DNA of 46,358 nt from Acidobacteria bacterium UBA2161 (GTDB lineage Bacteria > Acidobacteriota > Vicinamibacteria > Vicinamibacterales > UBA823), in the NCBI GenBank assembly GCA_002328835.1, contig DCWN01000030.1:1-46358 (forward strand). Direction: 5' to 3'. The notes below the pieces were generated by a model. It did not search any database, was not told where the DNA came from, and saw only the letters and a list, made by a program, of their open reading frames with translations. Of this stretch, positions 1 through 8,305 are shown piece after piece. Each line of letters opens with the position of its first letter. Position 1 is the first letter of the stretch. The translations under genes were made by a program, and so were the position numbers.

Positions 1-37
1 CCGCTCGCCGAGATCCCGACGCCCTGATCCCATACCC

Positions 38-178
38 ATTGCCCCCGGTACCAAGATCGGCCCCTACGAAGTCCTCTCCGCTGTCGGCGCGCACTCGGTC
101 AACTGCCAGGGTGACGGCGAAGCATGTCGTGAAAGTTCGCTAGACCGAAGGCCCTCGGCGAGGGGTTGTCACAGCTGA
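38..178 (+). pseudogene. Decayed start of a Ser/Thr protein kinase
   Basis: Reading from 38 in frame gives IAPGTKIGPYEVLSAVGA, which closely matches the N-terminus of the large acidobacterial Pkn-type kinases (usual form: PGT.LGPYE....GAGGMGEVY). The following codons give GDGEACRESSLDRR, a degraded echo of the glycine loop and the ARDTRLDR stretch. A TGA at 176-178 ends the frame. There is no good start codon (ATT sits where ATG is expected) and no kinase domain follows. This is seen in the sequence only as a short similarity, so it could be chance, but the match to the kinase start is specific. Confidence 0.38.
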
Positions 179-586
179 TTCCATGAGTCTGACCGCGAGA
201 AGGCGCCACCCGCTTCTTGCGGCAACTCTTGAAGACTCCGGCTAGTATTGTGGCGCGTGTTCGGCAGCCGTTGGCGACGCAACAGGGACGTTGCCTCCAG
301 TTCGCAATCGCCGCCCTAGCTACAAGCGTCACCGCTCCTGGTGGCTTACCAGAGGTTTTGGTCGCCCTCCTATTTGGGATCTTTGGACTGCTAACTCTGA
401 CCGCCTGCCAGAATCTAAGACGTCAATTGTGTCGCCTTCAATGACGCGCCTAGCCACTTGAGCGAAACAGGGAGGAGGGAGGGTAGAAGTCTGCCGGAAA
501 CGTTCTGATGGAGTAGGCTAGCCGAAAGTCTCTCTAAAGAAACGGACGGTAGGGAGATGTCTTACACCTGACACGCCGAAGCGCCT
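179..586. other. No convincing gene; lower-GC stretch
   Basis: Between the kinase scrap and the stop of the tungstate-type binding protein there is no frame with recognisable protein similarity. A + strand frame (217-444) contains one hydrophobic stretch, but it has no ribosome binding site and no family signature. By eye this stretch is less GC-rich than the rest of the window, in keeping with eroded or accessory DNA. Confidence 0.45.
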
Positions 587-1432
587 CTAGAACGGTAAGG
601 CGCTCGGCTGGTCACGCGGCCTATCGGTCGGCCATACGACAAAGCCAGTCGCCGCCGAGCTCACTCTGAAGCTCGCAATCAGTTCCCGCCCGCCACCGTC
701 CGCGAGCCATTGGAACAAGGACGCTGCGAGGGCTCGTGAGTCGTCGTGCGGATCGGAGGCGTCCATGAGGACCGCATACGCATTCAGGAGGCGCGGTCCG
801 CCCTGAAAGACGGGTTGCAGATCGACGGTGTCGCCCACCCGCGCGAACGTCGTGGCGTCCGTCAGGGTATACGCCCCTATCGCGCTCGCGATGCGCAGGG
901 TGCGCGACATGCCCTGGCCGGTCACAACGACCTGCTCGACAGGCAGTGTCACTCCGGCCAGTGTCAAGAGTTGCCGCTCACGCGTGTGAGTGCCGGATTC
1001 GTCTCCTCGTGAGACAAAGCGGGCGCGACCCTCGACGATCCGCCGGATCGCCGCTTCGATTGATGGCGCCGAAAGCACGGCTGCCGGGTCGTCGAGCGGT
1101 CCGACCAGCAGGAAGTCATTGTACATCAGCTTTCTGTACGACCACTCCGGATGAGCCTCGAGAAACTTCGCCTCCATCTCTGGCGCGTGGCTAATCACGA
1201 CGTCCGCCTGCCCCCGCTCCAACATCCGAAGTGCGCGGCCGCTCCCGACGAGATGACCGCGCACTCTCGCGCCGGACACCTGCTCGAAGGCTGGCAGCAG
1301 CACCTCAAGCAATCCGCTGTTTCCGACACTCGTGGTCGTGCCAAGAATGACGACCCGTCCCGCGTCCTGTTTCGAGCAAGCGACGCTTACAAGTATCAGC
1401 CCACACGCCAACCAGAAGACGCCCTGCTTCAT
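587..1432 (-). CDS. tupA: TupA-like tungstate-binding lipoprotein
   Basis: Periplasmic binding protein of the tungstate/molybdate TupA type, about 281 residues. The first lobe has the family hallmarks TTTSVGNSGLL, then VGSGRAL, ADVVISHAPEME, MYNDFLLVGP, and SRGDESGTHTRE, the segments that in TupA form the oxyanion pocket. The start chosen is the ATG at 1432 because it is followed at once by a basic-hydrophobic signal with a lipobox-like SVAC and then SKQ; a GTG 21 bases upstream is also possible. TupB (permease) and TupC (ATPase) are not next to it, so it is an orphan here. A tungsten-type AOR enzyme at 31669-33465 is a plausible user of its cargo (inference). Alternative: a molybdate or phosphate-like binder, less likely given the TTTS..SGLL motif. 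Confidence 0.8.
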   Translation of the reverse strand: MKQGVFWLACGLILVSVACSKQDAGRVVILGTTTSVGNSGLLEVLLPAFEQVSGARVRGHLVGSGRALRMLERGQADVVISHAPEMEAKFLEAHPEWSYRKLMYNDFLLVGPLDDPAAVLSAPSIEAAIRRIVEGRARFVSRGDESGTHTRERQLLTLAGVTLPVEQVVVTGQGMSRTLRIASAIGAYTLTDATTFARVGDTVDLQPVFQGGPRLLNAYAVLMDASDPHDDSRALAASLFQWLADGGGRELIASFRVSSAATGFVVWPTDRPRDQPSALPF

Positions 1433-1461
1433 GCCGCGATCAGTACCGTCCACACGTTTGC

Positions 1462-1644
1462 CTAGTATTTATCGAACTTAAGCCAGTTCGGATGTGATGC
1501 CAGCCCTTCAAAATCTGGAAAGATGAAGGAGCGATGAATGCCGTATCTATGAAGGGCTTGCTTCATACCCTTACGAGCGTCAGAAGGAATGATCAACTTC
1601 GTTACGGCCTTGGTCTTCAGTGAAACTAGCCGGGCGCCCGCGCT
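1462..1644 (-). pseudogene. C-terminal scrap of an FRG-domain protein
   Basis: The last ~60 codons of this frame read KLIIPSDARKGMKQAL, then HRYGIHRSFIFPDFEGLASH. This is the usual end of FRG-domain proteins: an I-P-x-D/S-x-(R/K) strand, a helix, then the G-(I/M)-(N/H)-x-(A/S)-(S/L)-(L/F)-FPD(L/F)-(D/E)-GLA motif. The N-terminal FRG domain is absent; further upstream the frame runs antisense through the PA14 protein gene. FRG proteins are often carried on accessory DNA. Local base composition is clearly poorer in GC than the neighbours, which supports a transferred and then deleted gene. Confidence 0.5.
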
Positions 1645-1775
1645 CCAGAGGCATTGGGGGAAAGGGAGAATCATAGCTGGACCCAGGTTGTGTCGAGTCG
1701 AGGCTGACGACTGGTGCCGCACACCTCCACGCCGGCGCCCCAGATTACGTGCGAAGCGAGGCGTGGACTCCGGGA

Positions 1776-3677
1776 TCAGACCAGCCTCGGCATCCCAAGG
1801 TCCGCCAGGCTCTGGACGACGGTCAGGTTCCCGAAGACGAACAGGAGCCAGAAGTACCGGCTTTGCGGCAGCAGGACGTTGAAGGCGAAGGCCATCGGTA
1901 ACAGGACTCGAGTAGACGCGCCGGGGTACCCCTCCCAGACGTTGATACTCAGCAACAGCATCAGGGCGCAGTAGCTGATCCCGACCCGCCACCAGTGATC
2001 ATCCCAGTCGACGCGCCAGATCAGATATCCGGCTTGGACGGCCAGGCTCACGAGTGCCAGGAGACTATACCGAGCCCGTGACGCCCAGCCAACCATACGC
2101 AGCTCTCCGAGGGTGGACTCCCAGTACTGCCAGAGCCCCGCCAGCGGCATCGTGAGGTTCCCACCGCCATCGAGGACCCGCGACCCGTAAACCGAGTAGG
2201 TGTAGGCGAACCAGAGCAGGAGCGGGACGGCGACGAGCCCGGCAGCGACGAACGCGCGCGCCCTGGCTCGAGCACTCCACCCACCAGAGCCAGCGAGCGC
2301 GGCTGCGACCAGCAGATTCGTTTCGCGTCCCAGACCCGACAGACCGACGATGCCCGCCGCGACGATAGTCCGGCGGTGCTCGAGCGCGAGCAGGCCCAGG
2401 ACGATCAGCAACATGCTCGGCCCCTCGAGCAGCGAACGCCGAACCGACACGATCATCCCGTGACTGAACAGGCAGGCGAACCAGAGGGCGAAGTTCCTGA
2501 ACCTCGCCGGCGGCAGCCATCGCTGCAGCAGCCAGGCCAGGATCACCCAGCACAGCACGTTCTGGAGGGCGTAGGCCTGCAGCACCCACCCGGGCTGGCC
2601 GAGGCCGAGCGCAAAGGCCGTCCACGAAAACAAGATGCGGCGGGCGCGGTACGGCGCCGAATCGAGCGCGTCCTGGAGGCCGGGGTCGTCCAGCAGCGGG
2701 GCAACGGCCAGCTGGGCATAGAACTGCCCGTCGTAGCCGAAGGAGCCGCGACGGTGCACATAGTGCGGCACCGCTTCGACCGTCGACAGCGTTCGCTCCT
2801 GAAATTCTTCACCGAAGAAGATGAGGTACGTGAAGCCGGTGCCAGGACGGTAGAACTGGCCGACCGCGCCGAGGAACCCCACCACCACGACGACGTACAG
2901 AAACTGGAGCGCCCGCTTCTGCCGTGCCGTCGGTTCGGCCGGCCACGGCACGGGCCGGTCGCCTTCCTGGCGCCATCGGCGCCACGTCAGCCGGCTGCGA
3001 TCGCACCACGATTGAAACACGCGACGGCCGGCTCGAAGGGCGTGGGGCCAGCCAACCCAGAGGGCGAACAAGAGAGGGGGCACCAGCCACACGGCCCCCG
3101 CCACGCGTCGCAACGTCGCCAGACGCCGATTCGCTTTCAGCTGCGCGTCGTCCGGTCGCTCCGGGAAGATGGACGCCGACTCGAACGATCGCGGGACCTC
3201 ACCAGCGCGCGCCCATCGCACGTTGAGCCCAAAGTCTCCGCCGTACTGTTCGTACCGCACCACCACTCGATGAAACCCCGCATCGAGGGCGACTCGCTCC
3301 GCGATCGTGTGCATTCCCCGTGCGGCGCCACGTGCGACCACGACGCGGTCATCCACGCGGACGACAACACGATCGTCGCCTCCGGCATAAATGTCGATCA
3401 GCCGCGCCTCGGGAAGATGCCAGACACCCTTCCACTGGACGCGGAAGGACCGTCGAGGCAAGCTGGGTTCGTCCTCGAGGAAGTCCAGGTCGATGCCGCG
3501 GCTTGTTCGGCGAAAGAGCGGAATGCTCGCCGAGTCGGTCTCCCGGTAGAACGTGTGCACTAGGCCCGTTTCAGTGCGAAACCGTCCGTCGAGATGGAGG
3601 GACAGCCAGCCCAGGGCCGTGGCCACGAGCAGATAGACGGTGAGAGGGAGCCGCAGTCTCGACTGCTTGAACATCAT
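1776..3677 (-). CDS. Polytopic membrane protein with N-terminal PA14-like domain
   Basis: About 633 residues. A basic start and one membrane segment (LPLTVYLLVATALGWLSL) are followed by an extracytoplasmic beta-rich region resembling a PA14 domain (FRVQWKGVWHLPE, IYAGGDDRVVVRVDD, HRVVVRYEQYGGDFGLNVRW). After this come roughly ten membrane segments. The YDGQFY motif, the W/F-rich loops and GRETNLL resemble membrane proteins of the AZOBR_p60025 type, linked to surface glycopolymer formation and distantly to GT-C glycosyltransferases. The likely role is envelope polysaccharide assembly, by inference. Start is uncertain: ATG pairs at 3677/3674 directly precede the signal anchor; ATG 3704 and GTG 3773 are in frame upstream. 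None has a clear ribosome binding site. No operon partner is evident. Confidence 0.65.
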   Translation of the reverse strand: MMFKQSRLRLPLTVYLLVATALGWLSLHLDGRFRTETGLVHTFYRETDSASIPLFRRTSRGIDLDFLEDEPSLPRRSFRVQWKGVWHLPEARLIDIYAGGDDRVVVRVDDRVVVARGAARGMHTIAERVALDAGFHRVVVRYEQYGGDFGLNVRWARAGEVPRSFESASIFPERPDDAQLKANRRLATLRRVAGAVWLVPPLLFALWVGWPHALRAGRRVFQSWCDRSRLTWRRWRQEGDRPVPWPAEPTARQKRALQFLYVVVVVGFLGAVGQFYRPGTGFTYLIFFGEEFQERTLSTVEAVPHYVHRRGSFGYDGQFYAQLAVAPLLDDPGLQDALDSAPYRARRILFSWTAFALGLGQPGWVLQAYALQNVLCWVILAWLLQRWLPPARFRNFALWFACLFSHGMIVSVRRSLLEGPSMLLIVLGLLALEHRRTIVAAGIVGLSGLGRETNLLVAAALAGSGGWSARARARAFVAAGLVAVPLLLWFAYTYSVYGSRVLDGGGNLTMPLAGLWQYWESTLGELRMVGWASRARYSLLALVSLAVQAGYLIWRVDWDDHWWRVGISYCALMLLLSINVWEGYPGASTRVLLPMAFAFNVLLPQSRYFWLLFVFGNLTVVQSLADLGMPRLV

Positions 3678-3957
3678 CTGAGACGACTCGAAACGTGCAA
3701 TCATACCCGCCGACAGGCGGATCGACAGCCTGAGGCCCTCGTGGCGCCCAGCCGGCAGCGCTACCAGACCCACATGGCCACGGAGATGCTGCCGAAATGG
3801 CGTGAGGACCGCTGACGATCGCGTGCCGCGGCCGGCTCGGCTCGCTGTACGGCCGGCAACCGTCGCATCGATCAGCCCGCGACGCTCGTCGCGTTCGCGC
3901 TACCCGACGAAACGCCCCGATCAACGCCGCTCCAGCACGCACGGCCGGCAGGTCCTG

Positions 3958-3963
3958 TAAGAT
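3958..3963 (+). promoter_or_regulatory. -10-like hexamer upstream of truncated tRNA
   Basis: TAAGAT lies 16 bases before the first base of the tRNA-like sequence, the usual distance for a bacterial tRNA promoter. The -35 region is weak. It suggests that the tRNA promoter survived although the gene was cut. Confidence 0.3.
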
Positions 3964-3979
3964 CGAGCTAACCCGGCAC

Positions 3980-4021
3980 GCGCCCGTAGCTCAGCTGGAC
4001 AGAGCATCGGCCTTCCAATCC
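3980..4021 (+). tRNA. Truncated tRNA, 5' half only
   Basis: The sequence has a complete 5' acceptor strand (GCGCCCG), the TA at positions 8-9, a D arm (GCTC AGCTGGACAGA GAGC), A26, the 5' anticodon strand TCGGC and a 7-base loop CTTCCAA with TCC in anticodon position. The body resembles bacterial tRNA-Arg of the GCGCCCGTAGCTCAGCTGG type, while TCC would read Gly, so identity is unclear. Directly after the loop the bases no longer pair (TCCAG against TCGGC). No T arm, no GGTTCGAATCC-like T loop and no 3' acceptor strand were found in the next ~400 bases. The break coincides with the start of a truncated beta-lactamase-family frame, as expected for a deletion or integration junction, or an assembly join. 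Confidence 0.6.
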
Positions 4022-4022
4022 A

Positions 4023-4310
4023 GTGATCATCGACCTCTTGGGCCGAGGAGCGCTCGAGGCAGCGCTCACTCCAGCCATGCTGGGAAGCGGTGAGCCTGCC
4101 GGATACGGTCAGGACTGGCGACTATCGGAGCAACCAGACGGTCGCGTCATCGCACAGCACGGTGGCAGCACGAATGGCTTTCTCGCGACGTGCACGTTCA
4201 GCACCACCCAGAACGACACAACCGTCGTGATGCTCTCGAACGTCGTGAGCGGGGATTATGCCGACGTGCGCACGGCCGTGTTTAACATCGCCTGGGGAGA
4301 GGAAGATTAG
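4023..4310 (+). pseudogene. C-terminal fragment of a beta-lactamase-family serine hydrolase
   Basis: This is a frame of 95 codons from a GTG. It contains YGQDWRL, then RVIAQHGGSTNGF, and VVMLSNV, the order found at the end of class C beta-lactamase-like esterases and peptidases (YGLGW.., the HGG(S/T).GF loop, the V(V/M)LSN strand). In the full-length family the HGG box replaces the KTG box of the active site. The N-terminal SxxK and YxN boxes are missing because the coding sequence begins at the truncated tRNA. There is no ribosome binding site. It is therefore very probably not functional. Confidence 0.7.
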
Positions 4311-4320
4311 GCACGAGCTG

Positions 4321-6066
4321 CTAGCTCACCGTCGGGACCGGGCCGGCAAGGAGCTCGAATTCGTCGAGCGGCGCGGCATCACCGCAGAGGACCTGGTCGC
4401 AGGTCATTCGCAGCACTGGGAGTTGCGACTCGATGAATCGGTGCGCGACGCGTGCCTTGCGATCGCTGTTCGTGGCCTGGCGGAGCAGCAGATGTCCGAC
4501 GAGAATCGTGATCGCACTATCGACGAGCCGGCGGGCTGACAGCTCCTGGAACCGCGACGGCTGTTCCTTGGCGAACGTCATCGCGTCCGTTAGTCGCGCT
4601 TTACCGTCGGTCAGCTTCTGTTTCAAATCCGCAAGCAGGGGATCGTCGTAGTCGGTCGTTTCGTGGTCGGCGATGCATGTGTCGAACGTGCCTGTCGTGA
4701 CCGGGCGAATCGCGGCGACAATTTGTAGCTGGCTCGTCCCCTCGTAAATCGTCGTGATGCGGGCGTCGCGCAGATGCCGCTCCGCAGCGTAGTCCATCAT
4801 GTAGCCCGACCCGCCGAGCACCTGGATCGCCGTGTCGGCCACGCGGCAGCACATCTCGGAGGCGTAGTACTTGCTCATCGGCGTGAGCATCGCATTGAGT
4901 CGCTTGTACGACCGGGCGTGCTCCTTTCGCGCTTTCACCTCGGCCTTTTCCAGGCCGTCCTTGCCCGTGTCGAGCACCCGCTGATTGAGGTTCTCGAGAT
5001 CGCAGAACCGGCTGGCTTCATAGGTGAGCGCCCGCGCGGCCTCGATCGCGACCGCCATGTCGGTGACCATTTCGGCGACGGCCGGCATCGATTCGATGGG
5101 CATGCCGAACTGCTGTCTCGAATGGGCATAGGTGCGGGCGAGGCGGAAGGCGGCCTCCGCGATGCCGAGTGATTGCGTGGCGATGCCAACGCGGGCCCCG
5201 TTCATCAAGGCGAGCACGTAGGTGATCAGCCCGCGCTTCCGCTCCCCGATCAAGCGGGCCGGGGCGTTCTCGTAGACGAGCTCGCACGTGGGCGAGCCGT
5301 GAATCCCAAGCTTCTTTTCGAGCCGGCGGACCTTGATGTGTTCCGACCTCTCCGAAATGAACAGGCTCAGGCCGCGGCCGTCGGAGGTCTGGTGCTCGCT
5401 TCGCGCGAGGGTCAAGAGGACCTCGCCGCAGCCGTTGGTGATGAATCGCTTGACACCGCTGAGGCGCCAGTTGCCCTCGTCATCCTGGTCCGCCCGGACG
5501 CGAACCGCCTGCAGGTCGCTGCCGGCGTCCGGCTCGGTCAGGACCATTGCTCCGGTCGCCTCTCCCTCGGCGAACCGCGGCAGGAATTCGTCCTTGATCT
5601 CCTGCGCGGCAAACGCGTCGATCGTTTCGGCAATGCCCTGCAGGCCGAACAGGTTCATGAACGAGGCGTCGGCCCGAGAGACGATTTCCGTCGCCATGCT
5701 GTAGATGAGGTTCGGGCAGTTCAGCCCGCCGTACTTCCGCGGCAACGTGAAGCCCATGAGATCCGCTTGCGTGAGCCGCCGTAGGTTCTCGCGGACGTTG
5801 GGGTGGAGCGTGACGGTGCCGTCTTCGTTGAGCGTATTGCCCTCGCGGTCGACGCGTTCCGCGTTCGGCGCGATCGTCTCGGCCGCCACCTCGCCGATGA
5901 GCTCCAAGGCACGCCGGTAATCGTCCACCGCCTCGTCCGCGTCCACGGGCACGTACTCCGCGTTGCCGTTCTCCGCGTGGAGCTCCTGGAGCTCGGCAAG
6001 CCCGCGCACGTCCATGCGCTCAAACAGGAACTGGATGTCGTCGTTATCGAGAAAGAAGTTGGGCAC
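4321..6066 (-). CDS. Acyl-CoA dehydrogenase (FadE/DmdC-like)
   Basis: A 581-residue FAD enzyme that oxidises an acyl-CoA to the 2-enoyl-CoA and passes electrons to ETF. It has the long ACAD form, with an N-terminal extension of ~60 residues and a C-terminal helical domain after the core. Visible motifs are LTEPDAGSD (177-184), KRFITNG (206-212), the GARVGIATQSLGIAEAAF helix (290-307), SRQQFG (316-321), VLGGSGYM (416-423) and YEGTS (441-445), whose Glu442 is at the catalytic-base position of many family members. The gene starts 2 bases after etfA ends, so the two are translationally linked. Substrate chain length cannot be read from the sequence; similar proteins are annotated DmdC or FadE. 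A complete gene with normal length and composition. Confidence 0.92.
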   Translation of the reverse strand: MPNFFLDNDDIQFLFERMDVRGLAELQELHAENGNAEYVPVDADEAVDDYRRALELIGEVAAETIAPNAERVDREGNTLNEDGTVTLHPNVRENLRRLTQADLMGFTLPRKYGGLNCPNLIYSMATEIVSRADASFMNLFGLQGIAETIDAFAAQEIKDEFLPRFAEGEATGAMVLTEPDAGSDLQAVRVRADQDDEGNWRLSGVKRFITNGCGEVLLTLARSEHQTSDGRGLSLFISERSEHIKVRRLEKKLGIHGSPTCELVYENAPARLIGERKRGLITYVLALMNGARVGIATQSLGIAEAAFRLARTYAHSRQQFGMPIESMPAVAEMVTDMAVAIEAARALTYEASRFCDLENLNQRVLDTGKDGLEKAEVKARKEHARSYKRLNAMLTPMSKYYASEMCCRVADTAIQVLGGSGYMMDYAAERHLRDARITTIYEGTSQLQIVAAIRPVTTGTFDTCIADHETTDYDDPLLADLKQKLTDGKARLTDAMTFAKEQPSRFQELSARRLVDSAITILVGHLLLRQATNSDRKARVAHRFIESQLPVLRMTCDQVLCGDAAPLDEFELLAGPVPTVS

Positions 6067-6068
6067 GG

Positions 6069-7097
6069 CTACCTCCGCTCCTTCAACGCCGTGATCATCA
6101 TCGGGATCACCTTGTCCAGGTCACCCACGATGCCGTAGTGAGCGACGGAGAAGATCGGGGCTTCGGGGTCGGTGTTGATGGCGATGATCTTGGCCGCTTC
6201 CTCCATGCCGGCACGGTGCTGGACGGCGCCGCTGATGCCGGCGGCGATGTACAGGGCCGGCCGGACGGTCGTTCCGGTCTGGCCGATCTGGTGCTCCTTT
6301 CCGACATAACCGTTGTCGACCGCGGCCCGGCTCGCCCCGACCGCTCCGCCGATCGCGCCAGCCAGTTCGTGAATCAGCCGGAACTTCTGGCGGCTTCCGA
6401 CGCCCCCACCTCCGGCAGCGATCACCCGAGCGCCCTTCAAGTTGACGGTTCGCGCCTCGACATGTCGCTCGATCAGCTTCACCGCAAACAACTCGTCGGG
6501 CAGCTCGACCTCTTCCTCGATGATCTCGCCGGATCGAGACAGATCGGGCTCGATCATCGGCATGACACCTTCGCGGACCGTCGCCATCTGCGGCCACATG
6601 TCGTAGTTGACGATCGTCGCGATGATGTTCCCGCCGAACGCCGGGCGGATTTGCAGCAGGAGCTTCTCGTGGTTTTCCTTGGTCCGCGGGTCGACGACGT
6701 CCTTGATCTCGAGGTCGGTGCAGTCGGCCGTCATTCCGGCCCGCATCTCCGACGCCACGCGCGGCGCCAGATCCCGACCGAGCGGGGTGGCGCCGTAGAG
6801 CACAATCTGCGGCACGTGCTTCTCGATCAGGGCTCCGACGGCACGGCAGTACGGGCCCGTCTGATAGAAACCGAGCCGGTCATCCTGCACGACGTAGACA
6901 CGATCCAAGCCGTGGGCAATGAGCCGCTCGGGCAGTCCCTGCAGATTGGCCCCTGGCAGAACGGCCCCGGCCGCCACCCCCAACGTGTTCGCCAGCTCCC
7001 GGGCCTTGCCGCAGAGCTCGAGAACGACCTCCTGCAGCTCGCCGTCCTGTTGCTCGGCATAGACCCACACTTCGCCCAGTCGGTTGATCTCGATCAT
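6069..7097 (-). CDS. etfA: Electron transfer flavoprotein alpha subunit
   Basis: A 342-residue FAD-binding alpha subunit (FixB family). The C-terminal FAD domain is typical: VIAAGGGGVGS (225-235), KFRLIHELA, then QIGQTGTTVRPALYIAAGIS (270-289) followed by GAVQH, and AINTDPEAPIF (307-317). The N-terminal domain I (WVYAEQQDGEL ... RDLAPRVA) packs against EtfB in known ETFs. It lies between etfB and the acyl-CoA dehydrogenase, all on the minus strand, so the unit supplies the ETF for that dehydrogenase. Start is the ATG at 7097; no strong ribosome binding site is visible in the 82-base gap after etfB. Confidence 0.94.
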   Translation of the reverse strand: MIEINRLGEVWVYAEQQDGELQEVVLELCGKARELANTLGVAAGAVLPGANLQGLPERLIAHGLDRVYVVQDDRLGFYQTGPYCRAVGALIEKHVPQIVLYGATPLGRDLAPRVASEMRAGMTADCTDLEIKDVVDPRTKENHEKLLLQIRPAFGGNIIATIVNYDMWPQMATVREGVMPMIEPDLSRSGEIIEEEVELPDELFAVKLIERHVEARTVNLKGARVIAAGGGGVGSRQKFRLIHELAGAIGGAVGASRAAVDNGYVGKEHQIGQTGTTVRPALYIAAGISGAVQHRAGMEEAAKIIAINTDPEAPIFSVAHYGIVGDLDKVIPMMITALKERR

Positions 7098-7179
7098 GTT
7101 GTGATGCCGGAATTCCGCGAAGAACCGCCGTCTTCCTCCAACGGGGCCCGAGCCTTGCCGGGCGAATGCGCGCGACCTC

Positions 7180-8094
7180 CTACCCCAACGTATGATCGAC
7201 GATCAGTTCGTGGATCATCTGCCGGGTGCCTTCTTCGGTAGGAGGGACTTCGGTATAGCCTTCCTTCGTCAACACAATCGACTGCACCTTGTAGACCTTG
7301 GTCGGCGAGCCGGCGAGGCCGCAGCGGGAGAGGTCGGCATCGATCGTGTCGAGGTCCCATTGTTCGATCAAGAGACCGCTCTCACGAAGGGTGTCGACGC
7401 GGCGGGCGATCGTTTCCGCGCGCTCGTCGGCCGACACATCCTTCATCGCCGCGTTCACTTCGCTGGCCACTTCCATCTCGACGCGAGCCCGCTTGAAACG
7501 CATCATCTTGCGAGCCGCAGAGGGGCGTGGCGTGTTGGCGGTGTCCATCACCGTGATGAGGACGGGCAGCTCCGCCTCGACGACTTCCCAGCCGTCACCG
7601 AAGTTTCGCCGGATGCGAATCGTTCGATCCTCGATCGAGACCAACTCCTCGAGATACGTGATCTGCGTGACGCCAAGTTTCTGGGCGCATTGCGGACCGA
7701 CCTGGGCCGTGTCGCCGTCGATCGCCTGGCGGCCAGCGAAGACAATGTCGAACCGGCCGATCGTCTTCACGGCCTGGGCCAGAATGTAGCTCGTCGCCAG
7801 CGTGTCGCTCGCGGCGGCACGGCGATCGGTCAGAAGAATCGCCCGATCGACGCCACGGTAGAGGCACTCTCGCAACACGTCGGCGGCCTTTGGCGGCCCC
7901 ATGCTGATCGCCGTCACCGACCCGCCGAAGCGATCGCGGACCTCGAGCGCGGCTTCGAGCGCGTGCTTGTCCTCGGGATTGAAGATGGCCGGCAGAGCGC
8001 CGCGATTGACGGTGCCGTCCTTCCGCATCGCCTCGGCCGTGACGTTCGTCGTGTCCGGAACCTGCTTGACCATCAATACGCAGTCGTACGGCAA
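7180..8094 (-). CDS. etfB: Electron transfer flavoprotein beta subunit (TTG start)
   Basis: About 304 residues, carrying the EtfB signature: YDCVLMVKQVPDT at the very N-terminus, NPEDKHALEAAL (adenine-nucleotide side), the VFAGRQAIDGDTAQVG loop, and LPVLITVMDTANTPR. The protein must begin near LPYDCVLMVKQ, and the codon there is TTG (8094-8092), preceded at 5 bases by GGGAGGTGA, a near-perfect Shine-Dalgarno. Longer frames reaching 8211 lack this support, so the TTG start is preferred. First gene of the etfB-etfA-dehydrogenase unit; the region 8109-8305 should hold its promoter, though no clear -35/-10 pair stands out. Confidence 0.92.
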   Translation of the reverse strand: MPYDCVLMVKQVPDTTNVTAEAMRKDGTVNRGALPAIFNPEDKHALEAALEVRDRFGGSVTAISMGPPKAADVLRECLYRGVDRAILLTDRRAAASDTLATSYILAQAVKTIGRFDIVFAGRQAIDGDTAQVGPQCAQKLGVTQITYLEELVSIEDRTIRIRRNFGDGWEVVEAELPVLITVMDTANTPRPSAARKMMRFKRARVEMEVASEVNAAMKDVSADERAETIARRVDTLRESGLLIEQWDLDTIDADLSRCGLAGSPTKVYKVQSIVLTKEGYTEVPPTEEGTRQMIHELIVDHTLG

Positions 8095-8099
8095 GGCGG

Positions 8100-8108
8100 T
8101 CACCTCCC
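8100..8108 (-). promoter_or_regulatory. Strong ribosome binding site fixing the etfB TTG start
   Basis: On the minus strand the bases GGGAGGTGA lie 5 bases before the TTG at 8094. The site decides the start of etfB and rules out upstream starts in the same frame. Confidence 0.75.
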
Positions 8109-8305
8109 TAGTACGCGCGCAGGCCACCGGGCACAAACGCGCGCCCGAGAGTAATCCCCAGAGTCCACGTCGGTCAAGGCTGGCCACCGTGTGCCGCGGC
8201 CCGAGAATCATTGCGTGAGTGGCCCGGAATCCGAGCCCTCGACCTCTCAGCGCAACTCTACGAAGTCAGCCCAGGCGATCTGCCAACGCTGGCCGGGGCG
8301 CCGGG

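Noticed and set aside
587..1432. Phosphate-binding PstS
   Set aside because: The TTTS..SGLL and SRGDESGTHTRE motifs match TupA; PstS-type motifs are not present.
2376..3563. A 395-codon plus-strand frame
   Set aside because: Antisense to the PA14 membrane protein; no signal, no motif, composition typical of shadow frames.
3980..4400. Split tRNA or tRNA with a group I intron in the anticodon loop
   Set aside because: Group I introns in bacterial tRNAs insert there, but no 3' tRNA half (T arm and acceptor strand) was found downstream and the following sequence codes for a hydrolase fragment.
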